This document shows positions 8,260 to 16,096 of a stretch of 27,329 nt of DNA, in pieces; position 1 is the first letter of the stretch, and each line of letters opens with the position of its first letter. The position numbers and the translations under genes are program-made. The DNA comes from Candidatus Hodarchaeota archaeon. GTDB lineage: Archaea; Asgardarchaeota; Heimdallarchaeia; Hodarchaeales; Hodarchaeaceae. The notes under the pieces were generated by a model, which was not told where the DNA came from, made no database searches, and saw only the letters and a program-made list of their open reading frames with translations. Location of the stretch: positions 1 through 27,329 of the forward strand of contig JAEOTU010000050.1 of NCBI GenBank assembly GCA_016839665.1, read 5' to 3'.

Positions 8260-10254
8260 TTATGCCTTATGTTCCTCTTTCATATGTTTTTTTGCAACTT
8301 GGGTTTCAATATTTAATAAAGCAAGACTGCTGAAATAACGAATACTGGGATCCTTTTCCAGGTCATGCTGGATCAGATCAATCAATTCTGGAACAGCTGA
8401 CAGTCCCCCACGAAAACCAAGTGCTTCAGCAGCGAGTTCTCGAACACTATAGATGCGTTCTGTTTTAATGGCTTTTAGTAAGGCTGGAGTAATTACTAGG
8501 TCAAACTCAGTGCTGTGAAAATGGCTTAAAGCATGAGCTGCTGACGCCCTCACTGTGTTTGCTTTATCTTCTTGGAGTACCAGAATTAAATTCTTGATTA
8601 CAGAGTAGGAAAGATCATGATCTAGGATCAAGTCTGTAGAATCAATAATTGCAATAATGAATTCGACAGCCCTTTGTCGCCATTCAACATCTAAATCGGA
8701 TTTTAAATAACTCAACGCAAGATGTAGATCAGAAAGATCAGCCCATTCAGTTAAGATTTCTAAAAAAAGAGGCACTAGATTTTGATGATTCTTATCCTGT
8801 AGTATTGCGGAAATATTTGATTTATTAATTGTTGACTTTAAATTGGAGATAGCCCAAGCAGCTTGGCGTTGGACAAACGCATCTTCATCATTTAGCAACC
8901 TATCAATCAGAAATGGATATGTAGAGGATTCTTGTAAATGCCCAAGAAATGAGCATATTGCGGCTCTAAGTGAGAATGATTCAGATATTGCAAGTGTTTC
9001 CAAGATAAAGGGGAGATTATTCTCAAGAAAATCGTTATCTACCTTTAAAATTGGCACAAAATTCTCTAATACTTCTATTACTAATTCTCGCAGAGAGAGA
9101 TCTTCATTGAATATTATCAATAAACATTTAGCAACTTCGGGGTTTGAAGTCATTCGACCAAGGAGAGCAACCATTCCCCTCCGAATTCTTAGTTCCTGTC
9201 GAATTGATCGCGCTGCTCCACATATTCTTTGAATAAGTTCATGATTAGGTTGAAGCTGTTCAATAGACCATGCACTTGTAGCTCTTACGTATGAATCATG
9301 ATCCTCTAAACCCTTTAGAAGTGATACTAATGCTTGTTGAGATCTGAGCAAACCAAGGGCTTCTGCGGAGGCTTCACGAACGATGAAACTGGGGTCAGTT
9401 TCGAGCGTTTCAGAAAGTATTGGAAGAGCTTCAAATGAGGCTGTTTTTCCTAAAGCAATTGCTGCGGATCTTCGAACATCGGAAATACCATCATACCGTA
9501 ATCTTTCAATGAGCAAAGGGGATAACTCTACCAAACCTTGTTTTCCAATTATTTCGATGGCTTTTCTTCGCAAGGCTGGATGTCGATCTGTTTCAATTAT
9601 TAATTCCAAAACATCGATAACTTTTTTGTTACCAATTTCTCCCAGTGCATCTAAACCAATCTCTCGAAGTTCTGGTGACTCAAATGAAGCACCAACGATG
9701 CTAATTATGTGTGTTAACAACTTTTCAGGAAGTGTTTGACTTTTCCAAGCGAAATGAGAAATACCTCGGAGAATAGCTGCTCTAATCTTATCATTATACC
9801 TATATTTATATAAAAGAGACTCAAAAATTTCTTCCGAAATAGGTATATTACAATATCCAAGCAATTCTAGAGATTTAATCAACTGATATCTTTTCTCAAT
9901 TAAATTCTTGAGTCGTTTAACTGTCCATTTAAGGTCAATTTCATCAGAGATTTTCTGTAGAGTTGAAGAAACGGTCAGAAATAGTTTATCAATAGTTGCA
10001 GAGTCTTTTTCGACTTCAAACCAATCTAACATGGAGTTAAAAACCTCAATGTGTCCCTCTAGACTGGCTGCGACTATTTCACGAACCTCAGGATGTGGGG
10101 ACCTAGACAGCGCCATTAACTTTTGTGTAATGGGCAATGAATTTCGCTGGGCTAGTTGGGTGGCAATTAATGATTTTACTTGTAGATCAGGATCTTCCTC
10201 TAGAGCTCGTATAAGTACCTCATGAATAGTAGCAATGTTAGGGAAGTCATTCAT
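8260..10254 (-). CDS. HEAT-repeat (PBS-lyase-type) scaffold protein
   Basis: A 664-residue protein made almost entirely of HEAT-like helical pairs of about 30 residues with the recurring pattern D-x2-VR-x2-AA-x-ALG. Examples include VRRSAAIALGK, VREASAEALGL, VRASAAHALSH and VRELAAEALGF. About 16-20 repeats fit, giving an alpha-solenoid for protein-protein binding. No catalytic domain, signal peptide or membrane helix is seen. The ATG at 10254 has a good ribosome binding site (GGGGTGA, 6-base spacer). The leftward hydrolase gene starting at 11054 lies 41 bases upstream and may share its transcript. Such proteins in archaea can be adaptors for lyases, phycobilin-type ligases or regulators; the partner is unknown here. 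Confidence 0.88.
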   Translation of the reverse strand: MNDFPNIATIHEVLIRALEEDPDLQVKSLIATQLAQRNSLPITQKLMALSRSPHPEVREIVAASLEGHIEVFNSMLDWFEVEKDSATIDKLFLTVSSTLQKISDEIDLKWTVKRLKNLIEKRYQLIKSLELLGYCNIPISEEIFESLLYKYRYNDKIRAAILRGISHFAWKSQTLPEKLLTHIISIVGASFESPELREIGLDALGEIGNKKVIDVLELIIETDRHPALRRKAIEIIGKQGLVELSPLLIERLRYDGISDVRRSAAIALGKTASFEALPILSETLETDPSFIVREASAEALGLLRSQQALVSLLKGLEDHDSYVRATSAWSIEQLQPNHELIQRICGAARSIRQELRIRRGMVALLGRMTSNPEVAKCLLIIFNEDLSLRELVIEVLENFVPILKVDNDFLENNLPFILETLAISESFSLRAAICSFLGHLQESSTYPFLIDRLLNDEDAFVQRQAAWAISNLKSTINKSNISAILQDKNHQNLVPLFLEILTEWADLSDLHLALSYLKSDLDVEWRQRAVEFIIAIIDSTDLILDHDLSYSVIKNLILVLQEDKANTVRASAAHALSHFHSTEFDLVITPALLKAIKTERIYSVRELAAEALGFRGGLSAVPELIDLIQHDLEKDPSIRYFSSLALLNIETQVAKKHMKEEHKA

Positions 10255-10295
10255 TGATCGTCACCCCATTTGAAATAAAATAATCTTAAAACCAA

Positions 10296-11054
10296 TCATT
10301 TCTTCCTATTCTGATCTAGAAACGTATAAAGAATCTCATTAAATTCCTCTGGACGTTCATGAGTAATCCCATGATCACTGTCAAACTCAATAACTTCTGC
10401 TTGAGGAAGGTGTTTTTTCAAAATTTCATATAGAATTGAAGGATTAACTGTATCCTTAATGCTATGAAGCATTAGGATCGGAATATCAATTCTCTCAAGC
10501 TGTTCAAGATACGAACTTGATTTCTTGTATTGTCTTTTTGCAGAAACATATGTGATTGCTTTTTGAATCCTCTTGACGATTTTCCATAAAAACGAAATAC
10601 TAGAACTTTTATTCTGACCGCTTCGTTTTTCTTTTGCCAAGAAATTCCATGATCGAGTAACCTTATGAAGAAAAGGGCGAGGACTTACAAGGACAATACC
10701 CTGAACATTCCCTGGATATTTTAAAGTATATAGCAATGCCAAGGTGCCACCTATGCTGTATCCTACTAAAATTGGCTCACGTTGGAGTTGGAGTTGCTCT
10801 GTTAGTAGAAAGTGAAGATCAAGAATGTGATCGGAAGTGCGATTTTTTTCAACCCTTTTTCCAATACTAGATTTAGCATAACCCCGTAAATCAGGTGCAA
10901 TGAGCTGGAACCCTGAGGAAAACTGAGAATCATTGAGCTGACGACCCCAATGGCTTTGAGAGCTCCCTAAATATCCATGGATAAGTACAACTGGTTGACC
11001 ATTCCCTTCGATTTGATAATATAACTGATAACCATCACGAGTAAAATAGGGCAT
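10296..11054 (-). CDS. Alpha/beta hydrolase
   Basis: Soluble hydrolase of 252 residues with a complete catalytic triad: oxyanion HG in LIHGYLGSS (26-27), nucleophile S100 in GYSIGG, acid D201 in SIKDTVNP and base H228 in DSDHGIT. A basic lid region lies at about 130-182. The family includes esterases, lipases, haloperoxidases and C-C hydrolases, so the substrate cannot be assigned. It lies 41 bases ahead of the HEAT-repeat gene on the same strand. The opposite neighbour is the divergent OLD-family gene. Confidence 0.88.
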   Translation of the reverse strand: MPYFTRDGYQLYYQIEGNGQPVVLIHGYLGSSQSHWGRQLNDSQFSSGFQLIAPDLRGYAKSSIGKRVEKNRTSDHILDLHFLLTEQLQLQREPILVGYSIGGTLALLYTLKYPGNVQGIVLVSPRPFLHKVTRSWNFLAKEKRSGQNKSSSISFLWKIVKRIQKAITYVSAKRQYKKSSSYLEQLERIDIPILMLHSIKDTVNPSILYEILKKHLPQAEVIEFDSDHGITHERPEEFNEILYTFLDQNRKK

Positions 11055-11276
11055 GATGATTTTTCTCCAAAGCGCACAACGTGGTTCTTAACGAGACAAA
11101 GGTATTTTGGGGAGTGAAATGCTTATATAATGTAAAATAACTATCAATTATTCTTTTTATGTTTTCAATTTAAATCCTCATTTGATATCACTTTTTAAAG
11201 CTCAAATGTTCATTTCTACTAAATCTATTGATTATAAATAATTAAATTTGATCTATCCCATGAGAAGTAAGTAGTA
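11055..11276. promoter_or_regulatory. Divergent promoter region before the OLD-family gene
   Basis: A 222-base AT-rich gap. GATTATAAATAATTAAA at about 11230-11246 is a good TATA-like box, 30-45 bases ahead of the OLD-family ATG at 11277. No small gene was found here. Confidence 0.45.
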
Positions 11277-12953
11277 ATGCGAATTCAAAAACTAAATCTA
11301 CAAAATTTCCGTAGCATTCCCCGTTTAAAGTTGAGAAATCTTCAGAGTCTGAATTCTTTCATAGGGCCTCATAATTCAGGGAAAACCAACATTTTAGACG
11401 GGATATCTGTCTTTTGGGATCCTCACATTCGCGCTAAAAGTCAGCAAAGTCAATTAAAAGTAAGTTTAGGACAACAAGTACAAGCGGCTCCTCCAATTCT
11501 TTCCTACATTGGGGAGACTAATACTATTAGAGGAACATTCGAATTAAAAATGGATAAAAATATTGATTCTTGGCGTGAAACTGATTATTTACGTGAAACT
11601 TTTGCTAGGACTGCTTTTCTTCATAAGCAAGAACAGCCATATAATTTTTTCAATAGTTTTTTCGAGAACTTAGAAACAATCGTGAACCTTTCAACAATTT
11701 CAGCTCTCAAGTTTGATATGACTCTCTCACAGGATCAATTAATGTTTATTGATCAAAAATGTTATTTACAACTTAAAAATGATGAAGTAATACCTTTTCA
11801 ATCAAAAAATCTCCAAATAATTCAACAAGCGATTGGTTCAGCCTTTATTCGTCGTTTTCATGAAGAATCTGACTATGATTTCATAAGTGAAAATCTTACA
11901 CGTATAATAAAAAATAAGGATTATAAGGCAATTACAGCCATTGAGGACTTCTTAAAGGATATAATTGGACAGGAATTCATTTTTGAGCTAGGACAACATC
12001 ATAATCAAGAGCAAGAAGTTGTGGTCACAATTGAAAAAGCTTATACCAACCCGTTATGGAGAATGTCTACTGGCACCATAAGAATCATTGCTTTAGCTTA
12101 TCTTCTTATAGCTAGTCCCTTGAATCAAATTATTATCATTGAAAATCCAGGATTACACCTGCATCCGAAAGGAGAACGGAGACTTGCTAGAAAGCTCGAA
12201 ATTTTTTCGAAAGACCACCAACTCTTTTTCTCTACACATTCTACACGACTACTTATTGGTCATGCTTACCTTGTAGAGCTTACAAAGGGATGGACAAGAG
12301 TTAATCCAATCAAGGGGGAAAAATCAATGAGAAAGGTAGTTAAACTACTGGGGATTAGACCCTCGGACTCATTCGGAGCGGATGTTGTTGTGTTTGTTGA
12401 AGGCCGAACTGATGTGAGAGTTTTCCAAATATTTGAGAAGATCTTGTTGAGTAGTCATTCCAATGTATCTTCTAGCAGGGTCTCGTACATCGGTGTCGGA
12501 GGATGGACTAACATCAAATTTGTCTTGTCAGTTGAATTATTAAAGAGTAAGTTCGTTCGTAGTCGTGCTTTAGCCATTACTGACGGAGATATTGTTAACT
12601 CTGACACTTATTCTAGACTTAAGAAGAATTGGGCTTCAGTTTTTCCACAGGACTCCTTTTTTTCCTTGAGAGAAGAATGCATTGAATCATTATTTCTCAA
12701 TAATCCATCCATCTTTTCTCGTGTTTCAAATGAGGTGCAAAACCACTCTCTATCCATTGAGGAACTGCAGGAACTAATTACAAAGAGAAGAAATGTAGGA
12801 ATCTCAGATAAGGTTATTATTCGAGAGATCATTGATAAGAACTTTAGTAGACGCTATACCTCATCCGTTGCTGAACTGTTAGCCAAAAAATTTGAATCAC
12901 ACGAAATCCCGAGATATTTAGTTGCCTTCTTCACTAAATATATTCTACAATAA
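11277..12953 (+). CDS. OLD-family ATPase with TOPRIM nuclease domain
   Basis: RecF/SMC-like ATPase fused to a TOPRIM nuclease domain; OLD proteins cut DNA and often act in phage defence or repair. The N-terminal MRIQKLNLQNFRSI is typical. Walker A is GPHNSGKT (30-37), the ABC-type signature region is STGTIR (264-269), Walker B is IIIIENPG (286-292) and the H-loop is STHS (319-322). The TOPRIM part starts at VFVEGRTDVRVF (E375) and has the acidic pair in ITDGDI (D436, D438) with EECIE further on. At 558 residues both domains appear intact. Walker B has Asn (N290) where related ATPases have the catalytic glutamate. No UvrD-type helicase lies next to it, so it is not a Gabija-like pair. Confidence 0.88.
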   Translation: MRIQKLNLQNFRSIPRLKLRNLQSLNSFIGPHNSGKTNILDGISVFWDPHIRAKSQQSQLKVSLGQQVQAAPPILSYIGETNTIRGTFELKMDKNIDSWRETDYLRETFARTAFLHKQEQPYNFFNSFFENLETIVNLSTISALKFDMTLSQDQLMFIDQKCYLQLKNDEVIPFQSKNLQIIQQAIGSAFIRRFHEESDYDFISENLTRIIKNKDYKAITAIEDFLKDIIGQEFIFELGQHHNQEQEVVVTIEKAYTNPLWRMSTGTIRIIALAYLLIASPLNQIIIIENPGLHLHPKGERRLARKLEIFSKDHQLFFSTHSTRLLIGHAYLVELTKGWTRVNPIKGEKSMRKVVKLLGIRPSDSFGADVVVFVEGRTDVRVFQIFEKILLSSHSNVSSSRVSYIGVGGWTNIKFVLSVELLKSKFVRSRALAITDGDIVNSDTYSRLKKNWASVFPQDSFFSLREECIESLFLNNPSIFSRVSNEVQNHSLSIEELQELITKRRNVGISDKVIIREIIDKNFSRRYTSSVAELLAKKFESHEIPRYLVAFFTKYILQ

Positions 12954-13002
12954 CTCCTTTACGATGACATCCTGATGGTAGGATTCTTTAATAATGACAT
13001 AC

Positions 13003-13010
13003 TTTATAAG
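13003..13010 (+). promoter_or_regulatory. TATA-like box of the Rag-like GTPase gene
   Basis: TTTATAAG lies 30-37 bases before the ATG at 13040, the spacing expected of an archaeal TATA box with a very short or absent leader. It shows that this gene probably has its own promoter, separate from the OLD-family gene 86 bases upstream. Confidence 0.45.
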
Positions 13011-13039
13011 TAAGAGAACCCTCTAAAGATGAGACACTT

Positions 13040-13918
13040 ATGACTAAAATTTTACTCCTTGGAACACCTAAATCTGGAAAATCATCCATATTACGAGAAG
13101 CTTATGAGACTATAACTGATGCAGAGGGTAATCCATATAAAAATCGAATTCTTAAGCTTAAGTCTCTTCATAAGGTTCTTCATCTTGAATTCATAGAGGA
13201 AAATTCCATCGAGATGCTCTCAAAAGACCAAATTAAAGAATTGTTTACACATGTTGAAATCCTTATTTGGGTAGTTGATGTTGCAGATCACCGAACTATT
13301 TCAACCTCATTATTTCATTGGAAACAAGTTCTTAAGAATTTGAAAGAGACCTCACCATTCGCCTTAAAATTCATATGTTTTCATAAAACTGATTCACTCA
13401 CCGTCGAAGATAAAGATGCACTCTTTAATTCTTTGAGAAGGGATTTTCAATCAAACTTAGAAGACCAAGTCAACTTTTATTACACAACTATTGAGGATGA
13501 TTCAATATTGGTAATGATGGCTGAAGTTACGAAAAGAATTCACGAGTCTTCATTTGAAATTCAACAAATCAGTAAAAAACTCAACGAATTTTTACGAAAT
13601 AACGAGGATTTTTATGGTGTCACAATTCTCTCTTCTGAAGGCCTTCCAATCATAGAAGCGGGTGAGAAAGTGGAATATGTAATTTTACCAGCCAATTTGT
13701 GGCTTGGAACTGCGGATCGACTTCGAGAAGCATACAAGACCGAATCATACATATCATCTACTATTCATGTAAATGATCAAATTCTCCTCTTTTTTGATAT
13801 TGGATCTGAACAGTTGTTAACCACTATTGCCAAGAGCGAAGCTCCCCTACAATTTTCTTTTATCCGCTCTAACATGCTAGCGCAGTCTCTCCGTGAGATT
13901 CTCATAACTTCTTCTTAA
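13040..13918 (+). CDS. Rag/Gtr-like GTPase domain fused to a roadblock domain
   Basis: Residues 1-170 form a Ras-superfamily G domain and 173-292 a roadblock/longin-type domain, the arrangement of eukaryotic Rag/Gtr GTPases that recruit TORC1. P-loop is GTPKSGKS (8-15) and G4 is HKTD (115-118); YTTIED (148-153) fits the G5 position. From memory of human RagA, the stretch around HVEILIWVVDV (71-81), SPFALKFICFHKTD (105-118) and the following E/D-rich helix aligns well with it. The roadblock half shows YGVTILSSEGLPI then sheets and a helix. No Thr-type G2 or DxxG-type G3 is visible: where RagA has WDCGGQ, this has LEFIEENS. It may bind nucleotide without normal switching. Family confident, Rag orthology inferred. 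Confidence 0.75.
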   Translation: MTKILLLGTPKSGKSSILREAYETITDAEGNPYKNRILKLKSLHKVLHLEFIEENSIEMLSKDQIKELFTHVEILIWVVDVADHRTISTSLFHWKQVLKNLKETSPFALKFICFHKTDSLTVEDKDALFNSLRRDFQSNLEDQVNFYYTTIEDDSILVMMAEVTKRIHESSFEIQQISKKLNEFLRNNEDFYGVTILSSEGLPIIEAGEKVEYVILPANLWLGTADRLREAYKTESYISSTIHVNDQILLFFDIGSEQLLTTIAKSEAPLQFSFIRSNMLAQSLREILITSS

Positions 13919-14160
13919 AAAGATAAGGTAATTATTTTTTCTAAATTCCTACTGATTCTCACTAAAAACTTCAATTACATTGCTGACAGAATAATTTATT
14001 AAACTTCAACTCGCACTAAGAATCACTCTCAATCAATTGATAATTCTTAAAGGATTAACAAAAGATCTCTTTTTATCAACTTAATTCTTTACTAATGTGC
14101 AAAATAATCGCCTTAAATAGGAATCATGTCTTTGTTTAATTATTTAAGAAGGTTAGATAT
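13919..14160. promoter_or_regulatory. Gap with terminator-like T-run and proline dehydrogenase promoter
   Basis: The 242-base gap starts with a T-rich run at about 13934-13940, after the GTPase stop, that could end transcription. TTAAATAG at 14113-14120 is a TATA-like box 41 bases before the GTG start. AAGAAGG at about 14147-14152, six to eight bases before the GTG, is a plausible ribosome binding site. Confidence 0.4.
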
Positions 14161-15087
14161 GTGAAAGCATTCCTAATAAACAATTTCATGCCATCTTTCT
14201 TAGTCCGAATTTTTGCAAAGCCTTATGTTGCTGGTGATAGTTTAGAGAAAGGTGTTGAAACAGCTCGAAAACTCTGGGTAGAGAAAGGAATAACATCCAC
14301 TATTGACTTATTGGGGGAAGAGATAAAAACTAAGGAGGAGGTTGAGGAAATAGTACAGATCTATCTTGATGTAATTAATGAAATTAAAGATGAAGATTTC
14401 GCTACCATTAGCATTAAACCTACATCCCTAGGGATCGATTTTTCCAAAGAGTATTGTATAGAGAATCTAAAAAAAATTTTAACCATCGCACTCGAAAAAA
14501 AAGTAGATGTAACATTAGATATGGAATCATCAGACTATACTGATGTTACACTCGAAATGTATCGCGAACTCAAACCAGATTTTCCTAACTTTGGTACAGT
14601 GCTTCAGACGCGGTTATTCCGTACTGAAAACGACATCTCGGAGTTGACAGGACTGGATGCACACATCCGTCTTTGTATTGGAATATACATTGAAGACAAG
14701 AAAATTGCATATACAAAAAAGGCCGAGATGAAAGCTAAATTAGTGGAGTTCACAGAACTCTTATTGAAAAATAATCACTATGTTGCTGTGGCCACCCATG
14801 ACGAGAAAACAATCCGTCAATGTTTGGAAATAATCAAAAGTTATGGTGGCCCAACGAAGGCAGAATTTCAGATGCTTATAGGTGTTCCCCGAGATAGAGT
14901 TATTCAAGAGTTATTAGAACAAGGATACACAGTGCGCTTGTATTTACCGTTCGCAACAGAATGGAATTATGCAACCAATTACTTGAAAAGACGATTAATT
15001 GAAAATCCTCACATGGCAATTTATACTCTACGAAATTTGTTGGGTAGAATTCTTCAACCATTCAGGCGAAAACGAAAGAAAAAATAA
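14161..15087 (+). CDS. Proline dehydrogenase (PRODH)
   Basis: FAD-dependent oxidation of L-proline to pyrroline-5-carboxylate, passing electrons to a quinone or other acceptor. The 308-residue monofunctional enzyme has the PRODH barrel: SIKPTSLG (84-91) on an early strand, DMESSD (120-125), FQMLIGV (236-242), and LYLPFATEWNYA (260-271). The double arginine in LKRRLIEN (275-282) corresponds to the substrate-carboxylate-binding pair in bacterial PutA. The common YVPYG is YLPFA here. The start codon is GTG. A basic C-terminal tail (RRKRKKK) may touch the membrane. No pyrroline-5-carboxylate dehydrogenase lies in the window, so the second step must come from elsewhere. The membrane protein 94 bases downstream may be co-transcribed. 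Confidence 0.88.
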   Translation: MKAFLINNFMPSFLVRIFAKPYVAGDSLEKGVETARKLWVEKGITSTIDLLGEEIKTKEEVEEIVQIYLDVINEIKDEDFATISIKPTSLGIDFSKEYCIENLKKILTIALEKKVDVTLDMESSDYTDVTLEMYRELKPDFPNFGTVLQTRLFRTENDISELTGLDAHIRLCIGIYIEDKKIAYTKKAEMKAKLVEFTELLLKNNHYVAVATHDEKTIRQCLEIIKSYGGPTKAEFQMLIGVPRDRVIQELLEQGYTVRLYLPFATEWNYATNYLKRRLIENPHMAIYTLRNLLGRILQPFRRKRKKK

Positions 15088-15181
15088 TAGATAATTGTAA
15101 TCCTGATTTGAACACTGTTTTTTACGTTTCAAAAAGAAATGAGTTTAGAAATCAAGCAATTAAAGATTCGAGGTAGAATTA

Positions 15182-15850
15182 ATGACTCCCACTCCAGCAT
15201 CAGAGAACGCATTAGCAATCTTAAGGGTCTTTCCTAAAGAATTTAAATGGTATTTAATACCCCTTTTTGCAATAGTGGTATATTTATATGCAGTAGAAAT
15301 TGAAAAGAAAAATTGGAGCCGTGTTCTTGCGGGTCTTGCGTTTTTTGCAATGGATTTGTTCAATGAAACCTGGAACGCACTGATTTTGTACTTCACTGAT
15401 TATTCAGCGTTTTGGACATGTGCAGGGGAGACAGGATTTCTAATTTTCATTGGATTAAACATAGAGATTTCTCTAATGTTTGCTATGGCTGGAATTGCAT
15501 TTACTAAAATGCTCCCTGAAGATAAGAATATGAAAATTGATTTGAATTACATAAAGATTCCATTAAAAATTCCAAATCGATGGTTTTTTGCTGTAGGTAA
15601 TTCAATTTTTTGCGTCTTTGTGGAAGTAATCCTGAATGCGGCTGGTGCGTTAATTTGGGAATATCCATTTTGGAATGCGACCATTATCGGAGTAATTCCT
15701 ATAATCATATTTGGATATCTTCACTTTATGGTTGTTTCATTCTGGGTCTACGATATGGAGAATATCAGGAATAAAATATATGTTGTTGCTGGTATCTTAA
15801 TTTTCGACTTCATTGCAATCACTCTGTTCTTAGGTTTAGGATGGATATAG
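15182..15850 (+). CDS. Conserved-looking polytopic membrane protein
   Basis: Protein of 222 residues with about six or seven membrane helices. Polar and charged residues lie inside or beside helices in two similar places: MDLFNETWNAL (about 57-67) and FVEVILNAAGALIWEYPFW (about 146-164). Such buried acids and Asn/Trp suggest a functional site or cofactor contact rather than a spacer. I cannot name the family. The ATG at 15182 has a ribosome binding site (GAGGT, 6-7 bases upstream). It follows proline dehydrogenase in the same orientation, but any functional link is inference. Confidence 0.65.
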   Translation: MTPTPASENALAILRVFPKEFKWYLIPLFAIVVYLYAVEIEKKNWSRVLAGLAFFAMDLFNETWNALILYFTDYSAFWTCAGETGFLIFIGLNIEISLMFAMAGIAFTKMLPEDKNMKIDLNYIKIPLKIPNRWFFAVGNSIFCVFVEVILNAAGALIWEYPFWNATIIGVIPIIIFGYLHFMVVSFWVYDMENIRNKIYVVAGILIFDFIAITLFLGLGWI

Positions 15851-15962
15851 TCCGCTAGATAGTATTTACAGTAATTTACTAAGAGAAAAACAGAGCTGAG
15901 TTTGTGAAAGGAAATTGAATGAGATTGAAGATTATTTTTTATTTTCAGTTTAAAACTAGCTC

Positions 15963-15983
15963 CAAGTATATTAAATATACTTG
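15963..15983. repeat. 21-bp perfect palindrome, 9-bp arms
   Basis: CAAGTATAT-TAA-ATATACTTG is a perfect inverted repeat with 9-base arms and a 3-base centre, in the 246-base gap ahead of glycyl-tRNA synthetase and about 115 bases before its start. It could be a regulator site or a TATA-containing promoter. Nothing else in the gap looks coding. Confidence 0.45.
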
Positions 15984-16085
15984 TAAAGGATAAGTTTAGA
16001 AAAAATATTCTATCCTGAGAAGTTCATAAATAAAAACTGAAATCAATGCTACTTGGTTTTTGTATATTTCAAGAAAGAGCATCTT

Positions 16086-16092
16086 AGGTGAT
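16086..16092 (+). promoter_or_regulatory. Strong Shine-Dalgarno deciding the GlyRS start
   Basis: AGGTGAT is complementary to the archaeal 16S rRNA 3' end and precedes GTG 16097 by four bases. It overlaps the alternative GTG at 16088, arguing against that longer start. Confidence 0.55.
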
Positions 16093-16096
16093 TAAC

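Noticed and set aside
8843..10225. Three rightward open frames inside the HEAT-repeat gene
   Set aside because: They are opposite-strand shadows; the HEAT periodicity of the leftward frame is unmistakable, and the shadows resemble no protein family.
11277..13918. OLD-family gene and Rag-like GTPase as one Gabija-like defence operon
   Set aside because: The second gene is not a UvrD-type helicase and has its own TATA-like box; the adjacency gives no evidence of a shared function.
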